DNA from: an uncultured Oscillospiraceae bacterium
GTDB lineage: Bacteria > Bacillota > Clostridia > Oscillospirales > Oscillospiraceae
Direction of reading: 5' to 3'
DNA length: 22,386 bases
NCBI GenBank assembly: GCA_934615645.1
Contig: CAKTTR010000033.1
Coordinates: forward strand, 1 to 22,386
Shown here: one piece after another, positions 1 through 6,945 of the stretch
How the letters are laid out: each line of letters starts with the position of its first letter
Numbering within the stretch: the stretch's first letter is position 1
Program-made: the position numbers and the translations under genes
Notes under the pieces: model-generated
Database searches by the model: none
What the model was told of the DNA's origin: nothing
Seen by the model: the letters and a program-made list of their open reading frames with translations, nothing else

Positions 1-347
1 GTATAGGCGCCGCCATCATACGCCGTCTCGTAGCGATATGCATAATACACCTTTAAATCGCCAGTGACATCGCCCCGGGGGTCGACCCATGCCGTATTCC
101 CGGCGGAATTTGTCACCGTAAACGGTTTTTTGCTCATCACAGTCAAATGGACACTGCCATAGAGCTTCTTCTGCTCGGCAAAGCGCTCCTCCTGCTCCTG
201 GCTCAGCTCCGGCACAAACATCGGCCCCTCCGGCACCACCGGCGGCGCAGGAAGCAGGCCCCCCGCCGCCACCAGGATGCTATAGACCGCCGCCAGCAAA
301 AACGCTCCCAACACACAGCGCCCCAAGATACGGCGGAATTTCTTCAT
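1..347 (-). CDS. Membrane-anchored protein of unknown function, partial (paralogue of the next gene)
   Basis: I do not recognise this protein. The frame is open for 115 codons from an ATG at 347 and runs off the left edge, so the C-terminus is missing. The product begins MKKFRRILGR, followed by a hydrophobic stretch (about residues 11-32) that would act as an uncleaved signal anchor, then a Pro-rich linker and an extracytoplasmic part. It resembles the gene immediately upstream (375-1175): both have MKK plus one membrane segment, a Pro-rich linker, an 'AxQxK..G.V.L' stretch and a 'DP.G...G.LKV' block. It is therefore a tandem duplicate. It starts 27 bases after its neighbour's stop and is probably the third gene of the SLH-protein operon. 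The ribosome binding site (GAGGAAAGG) lies rather far from the ATG. Confidence 0.75.
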   Translation of the reverse strand, partial: MKKFRRILGRCVLGAFLLAAVYSILVAAGGLLPAPPVVPEGPMFVPELSQEQEERFAEQKKLYGSVHLTVMSKKPFTVTNSAGNTAWVDPRGDVTGDLKVYYAYRYETAYDGGAY

Positions 348-374
348 CGGCCACGCCCCCCTTTCCTCCCGCGC

Positions 375-1175
375 TCACTTCGCCACCGTGAAATAGTCCC
401 CCGTCCCGCCGCCGGTGGGGTCATAAGAAACGACCGTCCATTCGGCAGGCAGGGTCAGCTTGTTTTCGCGCCAGCAAAGGTCGTAACCGTCATAAAAACG
501 GAAGCGCCATTTGGCATTTCTGCCTTCCAGACTGTACGCCGTATCGGCGGTAGCAAAGCAAATGCGCTCTGTCCCATGGACCCGGCCGGAAAATTCGTTG
601 TCCACGCCCTTGGTGGGATCAATATGCCGCACGGTATATGTCCTTGCGAAAAGACCGCTGTTTTCCAGCGTGAGCATCTGCGCATAGGGATCGTAGGTCA
701 CCTCGCCCATATGCGACGCGCTGACGCCGCAGCGGTTCTCTGCAGTTCCGGGCAGCACTGTGTTGAACCCGCCGCGCTGGCCATGGTAATCCAGCGTGTA
801 GCGACTGCCACCGCAAAGCTCCAGTGTCACGCAATAGTCCCAATCGTCACTGCGCGCGGACCGTTCAGCCCAAAACACCTTGAGGTTTCCCTGGAGCTCC
901 CCCGCCGGGTCGATCTCCAAGCGGTTCCCCGCCGCATCCCGCAGCGTCACCCGGCGTCTGCACGTAATGAAAAGCTGCACTCTGCCCGCTTCCTTCTCCT
1001 GGGCCGCAAAGGCCGCCTCACGGCTCGGTGACAGCACCGGCACTGCCATGCACCCCGGTACCGCCGGCGGAAACACCCGCTCCGCCAAACCAGAGGCCAA
1101 AAAAACGCAATATCCCCCCACCAGCACGCACCCCAGCAGCAAGCCATAGCCAAGCCACTGCAGGAGCTTTTTCAT
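375..1175 (-). CDS. Membrane-anchored protein of unknown function, 266 aa
   Basis: Not recognised as a named family. The N-terminus (MKKLLQWLGY, then a hydrophobic segment to about residue 32) looks like a signal anchor, and the rest (about 230 residues) is predicted to be outside the membrane. The body has short hydrophobic/aromatic strands typical of a beta-rich fold, for example 'GNLKVFWAER' and 'RYTLDYHGQ'. It ends in a Gly/Thr-rich tail (DPTGGGTGDYF). It starts 6 bases after the stop of the SLH-domain gene, which indicates co-transcription and possibly translational coupling. The following gene is its paralogue. A role at the cell surface together with the SLH protein is inferred from context only. 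Confidence 0.8.
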   Translation of the reverse strand: MKKLLQWLGYGLLLGCVLVGGYCVFLASGLAERVFPPAVPGCMAVPVLSPSREAAFAAQEKEAGRVQLFITCRRRVTLRDAAGNRLEIDPAGELQGNLKVFWAERSARSDDWDYCVTLELCGGSRYTLDYHGQRGGFNTVLPGTAENRCGVSASHMGEVTYDPYAQMLTLENSGLFARTYTVRHIDPTKGVDNEFSGRVHGTERICFATADTAYSLEGRNAKWRFRFYDGYDLCWRENKLTLPAEWTVVSYDPTGGGTGDYFTVAK

Positions 1176-1181
1176 CGCAGA

Positions 1182-2342
1182 TCACCCCACGTCGTCGAGA
1201 TATGTCACGCTCCAAGTCCCATCGTCTGCCATGACAGCCGGGGTCTCGCCACCAAAGGCAATCACAACACTGCCGTTGGCCGTGCCGGTGATCTGGGCCA
1301 GGACCTTTCCTTCCGCCGTGACAGGGCCGGTGACCGTCCACGTCATCTGCTCGCCCTGGAGCAGGACGCGGTTGTCCTCATAAAAATCGACACGGTCAAT
1401 TCCATTGCCCCGGACCGCGGCAATCGCGCCCTCGCGCAGGAATGACCAATCACAGGGGCCCGACTGGTGCCGAATCGACAGCACCTCGGTATTGGGCACC
1501 GTCAGGCAAACTTGCGGCTCATAGTTTACGATCCAGCTCTCCTGCACCACCGGCATCGTCCCTGCGTACTCGCCCCGGGTATAGGCGAGGAATTGGCCGT
1601 CGGTATTCGAGAGCGTCGCCGTGCTGTTGCCGGAAAGATAGAGCAGCGTGCAGTTATTTTCCAGCGGATCGTCCGCCGCAGGCTGGTGCAGCACCGTTTC
1701 ATCGAACCGGTACAGGCACAGGGCCAGCCACTTCCGGTCCTGCAGCGCTTGGGGATAGAGGCGCGACTCCGGCAACGCCAGCAGGAGCAGCCCCTCCTGC
1801 ACCGCCCATTCCATCGCCGGGACGGCATAGCCGCTGATCCTTGTAAAATCGGCGCAGCTAGAAATATGGTCCATCCCTGTCTCCTGGGCGGCATCCCGAT
1901 AGATGGCAAAGCGGTACAACGCCGCCATCAGCTGCTCCCGGGTCACCGGATCATTGGGCGCAAACCGGTCTTTGGCCACGCCGACCATAATGCCCCGGGC
2001 AGACGCCCAGTTGACCGCCTCCCGGAACCAGTCGCGTGCACCGACGTCGGCAAACGATCCGCTGTAGGCTCCGGGTTCCTCTGCCATCCGGTAGAGCACC
2101 GCCGCGACCATGGCCCGGGTGACGGTATCGTCCGGCGCAAAGCGGTCGCCCCCCACGCCGCAGAGATAGCCCCGGTCCGCCATCGCGGCGATTGCCTCTT
2201 GGAACGCAGGCTCCATCTCTGGGCCGACGTCAGAAAACGCCAATGCCTGCCCGGCCAGGAGCTGGCCGCAGAGCAGCAGTGCCAGCAGGAACGCAAAGCG
2301 CCGTTTTCTGCTTTGCTTTATTATCTGCTTCGTTCTTTTCAT
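1182..2342 (-). CDS. SLH-domain cell-surface protein, 386 aa
   Basis: This is an exported protein that probably binds the cell wall through S-layer homology (SLH) domains. A basic N-terminus and a hydrophobic segment (to about residue 35, ending QALA) form a signal peptide. SLH repeat 1 covers about 36-86 (FSDV...; DRFAPDDTVTRAMVAAVLYRMA) and repeat 2 about 97-146 (FADV...; DRFAPNDPVTREQLMAALYRFA). A degenerate third repeat follows to about 215 (AMEWAVQEGLLL...). The C-terminal 170 residues are beta-rich and unrecognised, ending in an Ig-like stretch. The start at 2342 was chosen because AGGAGG sits 8 bases upstream; an ATG nine codons further upstream has no such site. It is the first gene of an operon with two membrane-anchored proteins. 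SLH domains classically bind pyruvylated secondary wall polymers. Confidence 0.88.
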   Translation of the reverse strand: MKRTKQIIKQSRKRRFAFLLALLLCGQLLAGQALAFSDVGPEMEPAFQEAIAAMADRGYLCGVGGDRFAPDDTVTRAMVAAVLYRMAEEPGAYSGSFADVGARDWFREAVNWASARGIMVGVAKDRFAPNDPVTREQLMAALYRFAIYRDAAQETGMDHISSCADFTRISGYAVPAMEWAVQEGLLLLALPESRLYPQALQDRKWLALCLYRFDETVLHQPAADDPLENNCTLLYLSGNSTATLSNTDGQFLAYTRGEYAGTMPVVQESWIVNYEPQVCLTVPNTEVLSIRHQSGPCDWSFLREGAIAAVRGNGIDRVDFYEDNRVLLQGEQMTWTVTGPVTAEGKVLAQITGTANGSVVIAFGGETPAVMADDGTWSVTYLDDVG

Positions 2343-2406
2343 GGTCCTTGCCTCCTTTTGCATCGTCACGTGTCGTCTTGCCGCAATTTCTTTCTCTTAC
2401 AATTTC

Positions 2407-2435
2407 ACCTTACCATATCCCCCCGTCGATTTCAA
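2407..2435 (-). promoter_or_regulatory. Putative sigma-A promoter of the SLH operon
   Basis: On the minus strand TTGAAA (2430-2435) and TAAGGT (2407-2412) are separated by 17 bases. This would give a leader of about 60 bases before the SLH gene. The -10 box is imperfect. Confidence 0.45.
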
Positions 2436-2501
2436 TTGTTTAAATCTTAATTTCTCCTAAATTTTCGTCAAAATCACAACTGATCTAAAAAAACGCGCAA
2501 A

Positions 2502-2528
2502 AAAGCGACCAGAAATCCTGGTCGCTTT
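2502..2528 (-). terminator. Intrinsic terminator, second of two after the aldolase gene
   Basis: An 11-bp perfect stem (2502-2512 with 2518-2528, 5-base loop) is followed on the minus strand by T-rich sequence (A-rich on the plus strand, 2484-2504). It lies between the catabolic operon and the SLH promoter and would block read-through into the SLH operon. Confidence 0.8.
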
Positions 2529-2599
2529 GTAGAGTTTCCCGCCTTCCGCCCCAATGGCTGCGCGCTGGCGGCTTTTGGGGGCGTCCGGGGCAAAAATCA

Positions 2600-2630
2600 G
2601 GCGCACTGCAAAGCCTGTTTGCAGTGCGCC
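2600..2630 (-). terminator. Intrinsic terminator at the end of the catabolic operon
   Basis: A perfect 13-bp stem (2600-2612 with 2618-2630, 5-base loop) begins 11 bases after the aldolase stop codon. It is followed by TGATTTTTG on the minus strand. This marks the 3' end of the seven-gene operon. Confidence 0.85.
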
Positions 2631-2641
2631 CTTGCTATGTC

Positions 2642-3292
2642 TTAGTCTTTTCCCTGCCCGTAGTGGTTCTTTACGAAGTCCTGCATGATGGCGATGTTCT
2701 CGTCCGAGATCGGGATCGGCTTGCCGCCGGCGGACTCGATCATGTAGAGAATATGCGCAGCGATCTCCAGGACCTTGCAGGTGCGGAACGCGCCGTCCAT
2801 ATCACCGCCCACTGCGACAGCGCCGTGGGAGCGGACCAGGCAGGTATTCGCTTTCTCGCCGAGAGCTGCCACGACAGCGTCTGCCAGCTCCTGACTGCCC
2901 GGCAGGGCGTAGGGCGTGGTGTGACAGGTATCCCCCATGATCTGGGCCGCTTCGTCCATGAAAAGGGGAATGTCCTTTCCCTGGCAGGAGTAGACCATAG
3001 AATAGGTGGGATGGGTGTGAATGACCGCATTCACATCCTTTCGTGCGCGGTACACGGCCAGATGCATCCCGGTTTCAATGGTGGGCTTGCGCGTGCCCTG
3101 CACGATCTTGCCATCCAGCTCCGCGACGACGACATCGTCGACGGTGATGGTGTCATACTGCATGGCACTGGGCGTCAGATAGACCAGACCCGTCTCCGGA
3201 TCGCGGGCGCTGATATTGCCCCAGGTCTCAACGGTCAGCCCGGAATTGGCCATTCTCAGGCCGCTCTCTACGATAAGCTTGCGATAATCCAT
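2642..3292 (-). CDS. Class II aldolase/adducin family protein (sugar-phosphate aldolase, L-fuculose-1-phosphate aldolase-like), 216 aa
   Basis: This is a zinc-dependent aldolase that would cleave a ketose 1-phosphate into dihydroxyacetone phosphate and an aldehyde. Its length equals that of E. coli FucA. Visible family features are the phosphate-binding loop TWGNIS (23-28), TPS (40-42), the catalytic acid Glu73, the zinc ligands His92 and His94 (HTHPT), and the third ligand His156 (SHGAV). Where FucA has Ser71-Ser72 in the phosphate pocket, this protein has Thr71-Ile72, so the exact substrate may differ. The same fold includes L-ribulose-5-phosphate 4-epimerase and methylthioribulose-1-phosphate dehydratase. 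The fuculose, rhamnulose or another specificity is therefore not fixed by sequence. It is the last gene of the operon, 31 bases after the binding-protein gene, with AAGGAC as ribosome binding site. Confidence 0.85.
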   Translation of the reverse strand: MDYRKLIVESGLRMANSGLTVETWGNISARDPETGLVYLTPSAMQYDTITVDDVVVAELDGKIVQGTRKPTIETGMHLAVYRARKDVNAVIHTHPTYSMVYSCQGKDIPLFMDEAAQIMGDTCHTTPYALPGSQELADAVVAALGEKANTCLVRSHGAVAVGGDMDGAFRTCKVLEIAAHILYMIESAGGKPIPISDENIAIMQDFVKNHYGQGKD

Positions 3293-3323
3293 AGTAAACT
3301 GTCCTTTTTACGAGTTCGTTAAA

Positions 3324-4361
3324 TTACTCAACGTACTGAACATAGTCGTCGAAGTATTCCTGTGCATTGGTCTTGTCGATGACGCCGGTGCCGGTGTCGA
3401 TCTTCTGCTCAGCTTCGCCGCCGTCGAAGATCTTCAGCATCTGCAAAACGCCCTGCCGGCCCATCTCTGCCGGATGCTGTGCGATGTCCAGAACGAAGGA
3501 ACCGTCAATGACATACTGCAGCGCCTGTGCCTGGCCGTCGTAGCCGATGATGTCGACCTTGCCCTCCAGGTTCGCGTCCTTGACAGCGGACAGCGCGCCA
3601 TAGGCCATGCCGTCGTTGCAGCAGAAGATCAGCTGCAGGTCGGGGTTGGCCGTCAGGATGTTCTGCACCGCGGTGTAGCCCTGGTCGGTCTCCCAGTTCG
3701 CCGTCTGGGTCGCAACAACGTCGAGATAGGTTTCGCCGACGCCTGCCAGGAAGCCTTCGTAACGGTCGACTGCATTGGTCTGGCCTTCCACGCCGGTCAG
3801 GATTGCCGTCTTGGTGCCTTCTTCATAGTTTTCCGCGACCCATTCGCCAGCCAGCTTCGCGCCGTTGAAGTTGTTGGTGCCGTAGTAGGGCAGGTCCCAA
3901 TCCAGGTCGATGCGGGTCTGCTCGGAGATGTCGGTGTCGAGGATGATGACGGGGATCCCGGCGTCCTTACATTCCTTCAGGGGGTTGTACAGGCCCTCAG
4001 AGGAAGCGGGAACGAGAATGATGCCGTCCACGTCCTGGGCGATGAAGTTTTCCAGGATGTTGATCTGCTCGTCAACGGATGCGTGCTCGGAGCCAGCCTG
4101 GATCAGGATGTTGACGCCCTGCTCCTTCGCCTCCGCCTTGGCCGCGTTGGCAACGACGACGTGATACTCGTTGTTCAGCGTCATGCCGCAGAAGCCGATG
4201 GTCTTGTCTGCATAGGCGCCGGTGGTCTCGCTGCCGGTGGAAGCGGGGGAACCGTTTGCGTCGGGGTTATCGGAGCCGGTGCTGTTCGTGTTCTTCTCTC
4301 CGCAGGCGGCCAGGGTGAAGAGCATGACCAGTGCGAGAAGAATTGCAAGTGTTTTCTTCAT
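3324..4361 (-). CDS. Sugar ABC transporter substrate-binding lipoprotein (RbsB type), 345 aa
   Basis: This is the extracellular solute-binding component of the importer encoded just upstream. The N-terminus is a lipoprotein signal with lipobox LAAC (Cys20), followed by a Ser/Thr/Asn-rich linker. The rest is a type 1 periplasmic-binding fold: KTIGFCGMTLNNEYH, then DVDGIILVPASSEGL, GIPVIILDTDI and FCCNDGMAYGAL. These are the hallmarks of ribose/galactose/rhamnose-type binding proteins. An in-frame TTG lies five codons upstream, but its own GGAG is the ribosome binding site of the ATG at 4361, so the ATG is preferred. A hairpin precedes the gene, and the longer spacing suggests differential expression relative to the permease. 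The ligand cannot be read from the sequence; a pentose, 6-deoxyhexose or polyol is likely. Confidence 0.9.
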   Translation of the reverse strand: MKKTLAILLALVMLFTLAACGEKNTNSTGSDNPDANGSPASTGSETTGAYADKTIGFCGMTLNNEYHVVVANAAKAEAKEQGVNILIQAGSEHASVDEQINILENFIAQDVDGIILVPASSEGLYNPLKECKDAGIPVIILDTDISEQTRIDLDWDLPYYGTNNFNGAKLAGEWVAENYEEGTKTAILTGVEGQTNAVDRYEGFLAGVGETYLDVVATQTANWETDQGYTAVQNILTANPDLQLIFCCNDGMAYGALSAVKDANLEGKVDIIGYDGQAQALQYVIDGSFVLDIAQHPAEMGRQGVLQMLKIFDGGEAEQKIDTGTGVIDKTNAQEYFDDYVQYVE

Positions 4362-4390
4362 TTTGTTTTTCTCCAATCTTTTTATTTATT

Positions 4391-4412
4391 TTTAACGCTG
4401 TGACGCGTTAAA
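4391..4412 (-). promoter_or_regulatory. Intercistronic stem-loop before the binding-protein gene
   Basis: A perfect 8-bp inverted repeat (TTTAACGC/GCGTTAAA, 6-base loop) lies in the 112-base gap between permease and binding protein. It is not followed by a T-run on the minus strand, so it is not a terminator. It may stabilise the downstream mRNA, as is common ahead of binding-protein genes, or be a protein-binding site. Confidence 0.45.
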
Positions 4413-4473
4413 TACGGTGTGGGCCGCCGCCTATTCTGCACCCGGCGCGGCGTGACCGGGATCATGCTTGCGA

Positions 4474-5442
4474 TCACTCTGCCTTGCGCTCCTTGGACTT
4501 ATCCATGTAGACCGCGCCGACGATCACAAGGCCGGAGATGATGGTCTGCCAGTGGACGGAGATATTCAAGATCTGCAGGCCGCAGGTCAGCATGCCGAGG
4601 ATCAGCGCGCCGACGAAGGTATTGAGCACCTTCCCCTTGCCGCCGGACAGGGAGATCCCGCCGATGACGCAGGAGGCGATGGCGTCCATCTCGTAGCCGG
4701 AGCCGGTATTGGGGTCCGCGACGAACAGACGGCTCAGCAGCATCAGACCGGCGATCGCGGAGAAGACACCGGCCAGGACATAGACACCGACCTCCAGCTG
4801 CTTGACCTTGACGCCGGACAGCTTCGCGGCCTTGACGTTGCCGCCCAGGGCGTAGACCCGGCGGCCGAAGCGGGTATAGGTCATAACGAAGAAGATCAGT
4901 GCATACAGCACGATCACATACAAAATGGAAATGGGCATGGAACCGAAGAGCTTGGTGCCCATGATATTTGCCAGGGGAACCGGGAGCCCGGTGATGGATT
5001 TGCCGCCGTTGGTCAGATAGGCCAAGCCGCGGGCGATATTCATCGTGCCCAGGGTGGCGATAAAGGCCGGGACCTTGCCGCAGCTGATGATCACGCCGTT
5101 CACCAGGCCGATGAGCGCGCCGGCTGCCAGGCCGATCAAAAAGGCGACCGCGATCGGCACGCCGTTCTTAATAAACAGGGCGGCAAAAATGCCGACAAAG
5201 CCGATGACGGAGCCAGCGGAAAGGTCGATGCCGCCGGTCAGAATGACCAGGGAAGCGCCGATGGCCACAACGGCCACACAGCTGGACTGGGAAATGATAT
5301 TCTGGATGTTCCGCAGGGTCAGAAAGTCCTTCCCGGCGATTTTACAGACGATCGTAAAGCAGATCAGAATAAGCACCGCGCCGATGTACAGGGCAAAGGA
5401 GGAAACATCTACTTTCTTTTTCGCGACGGTTTCGTTTTTCAT
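4474..5442 (-). CDS. Sugar ABC transporter permease (RbsC type), 322 aa
   Basis: This is the membrane-spanning component of a ribose/xylose/rhamnose-class importer. The cytoplasmic N-terminus (about 12 residues) is followed by multiple hydrophobic segments spread over the full length. Family motifs are TGGIDLSAGSVIGF (69-82), which follows the first conserved helices, GTMNIARGLAYL, and GGISLSGGKGKVLNTFVGALILG near the C-terminus. The length matches the family (about 320). It starts 15 bases after the stop of the ATPase gene, with GAGGAG as ribosome binding site. The protein ends in a charged tail (MDKSKERKAE). It works with the adjacent ATPase and binding lipoprotein. Confidence 0.92.
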   Translation of the reverse strand: MKNETVAKKKVDVSSFALYIGAVLILICFTIVCKIAGKDFLTLRNIQNIISQSSCVAVVAIGASLVILTGGIDLSAGSVIGFVGIFAALFIKNGVPIAVAFLIGLAAGALIGLVNGVIISCGKVPAFIATLGTMNIARGLAYLTNGGKSITGLPVPLANIMGTKLFGSMPISILYVIVLYALIFFVMTYTRFGRRVYALGGNVKAAKLSGVKVKQLEVGVYVLAGVFSAIAGLMLLSRLFVADPNTGSGYEMDAIASCVIGGISLSGGKGKVLNTFVGALILGMLTCGLQILNISVHWQTIISGLVIVGAVYMDKSKERKAE

Positions 5443-5457
5443 ACGTCTTTTCTCCTC

Positions 5458-6930
5458 TCAAAATGCGTAAGACAGAACTTTTTCCTGGGTCGTGGAGGCG
5501 TCGTTTTCCAGGATGGTACGCAGCTCGCCTTCTCTCATCACAGCGATCCGGTCGCTGAGCCGGATGACCTCCACCAGGTCGGAGGAGACCAGAATGATAC
5601 TCGCCCCGTTTTTGACAAGCTCCAGCATGATCTCGTAGATCTCATCCCGGGCGCCGACGTCGATGCCGCGGGTTGGCTCGTCAAAGATATAGACATCCGC
5701 CTGGGAGAGCAGCCACTTGGCGATGACGACCTTCTGCTGGTTGCCGCCGGAGAGCTCCTCCCCGGCCATGTCCGCGTTGTACGCTTTGATCTTCAGCTTT
5801 TTGATGTAATCCGCAGTGACGGTGCGCAGCTTACTCTTATGGACCAGGGGTTTTCCGAGCTTATCCAGGTTCGGCAGGCTGACATTTTCAAACAGCGGGT
5901 GGATCAGCACCAGGCCCTCGCCCTTGCGGTCCTCGCTGAGATAGACCACACCGCGCTTGGCCGTCTCGGCCACACTGGTGGGCAGCTCCTTGCCCAGATA
6001 CTTGATGCTGCCGGTATGGCGGTACGCACCGATGATGCACTTGGCGATCTCGCTGCGCCCCGCGCCGACCAGGCCCGAGAAGCCGAGGATCTCGCCCTTG
6101 TGCAGGTCGAAGGAGACATGCTTGACCCGGTTCCTGTAGCACAGGTCCTGGACCTCCAGGACGATCTCGTCCGTTCGGCCGGGGTTTTCGACCTTCTCAA
6201 AGCTGATATCGCGGCCGACCATCATCCGGGTCAGCTCCGCCTCGGTGATATCCTCAATGTTTTGCGTCCCGACATAGCAGCCATCGCGCAGGACGGTGAT
6301 GCGGTCGCCGATCTCAAAGAGCTCTGCCATACGATGGGAGATATAGATGACGCCCATGCCATTGGCCCGCAGCTCCTTGATGGTTTTGAAGAGAATCTCG
6401 ACCTCCTTATCCGTGATAGAGGCCGTCGGCTCATCCAGGACCAGGACCTTGGCATTGTTGGAGATCGCCTTGGCGATCTCGACCATCTGCTGCTGGGCGA
6501 TGCTCAGGGACCCGACCAGGGTCCGGGGATCGACCTTCAGGCCGACGATATCCAGATACCGCTGCGTCTCCTGAATCTGCCGTTTGCGGTCAAAGCAGAT
6601 GCCCTTGGTAAATTCCTTGCCGATGAAGACATTTTCATAGATGGGCAGGTCCGGTATCATGTTCAGCTCCTGGTACACGACACTGACGCCCGCCTGGATG
6701 CTTTTGGACGGCGAGTTATTGACCAGCGGCTTACCGTCAAGGATGATCTCGCCGCTCTCCAGGGAATACGCGCCGGACAGGATCTTGATGAGGGTGGATT
6801 TCCCCGCGCCGTTTTCGCCCAGGAGACAGTGTACCTCTCCCCTGCGCACATCAAAATTCACATCGCTCAGAACCTGAATCCCATGGAAGCTTTTCCCAAT
6901 GTGCTTCATTTCCAGAACATTTTCGCTCAC
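5458..6930 (-). CDS. Sugar ABC transporter ATPase with two nucleotide-binding domains (RbsA/MglA type), 490 aa
   Basis: This protein energises the importer. It has the duplicated architecture of the carbohydrate-uptake family CUT2. Domain 1 has Walker A GENGAGKS (38-45), signature LSIAQQQ (142-148) and Walker B DEPTAS (166-171). Domain 2 has the usual degenerate Walker A GLVGAGRS, signature LSGGNQQ (393-399) and DEPTRGID (417-424). Only the first site is therefore likely to be fully catalytic, as is typical of the family. It starts with GTG at 6930, preceded by AAAGGGG, 15 bases after the kinase stop. The stop is 15 bases before the permease start, so the genes form one operon. Confidence 0.93.
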   Translation of the reverse strand: MSENVLEMKHIGKSFHGIQVLSDVNFDVRRGEVHCLLGENGAGKSTLIKILSGAYSLESGEIILDGKPLVNNSPSKSIQAGVSVVYQELNMIPDLPIYENVFIGKEFTKGICFDRKRQIQETQRYLDIVGLKVDPRTLVGSLSIAQQQMVEIAKAISNNAKVLVLDEPTASITDKEVEILFKTIKELRANGMGVIYISHRMAELFEIGDRITVLRDGCYVGTQNIEDITEAELTRMMVGRDISFEKVENPGRTDEIVLEVQDLCYRNRVKHVSFDLHKGEILGFSGLVGAGRSEIAKCIIGAYRHTGSIKYLGKELPTSVAETAKRGVVYLSEDRKGEGLVLIHPLFENVSLPNLDKLGKPLVHKSKLRTVTADYIKKLKIKAYNADMAGEELSGGNQQKVVIAKWLLSQADVYIFDEPTRGIDVGARDEIYEIMLELVKNGASIILVSSDLVEVIRLSDRIAVMREGELRTILENDASTTQEKVLSYAF

Positions 6931-6945
6931 ACCGTATTCCCCTTT

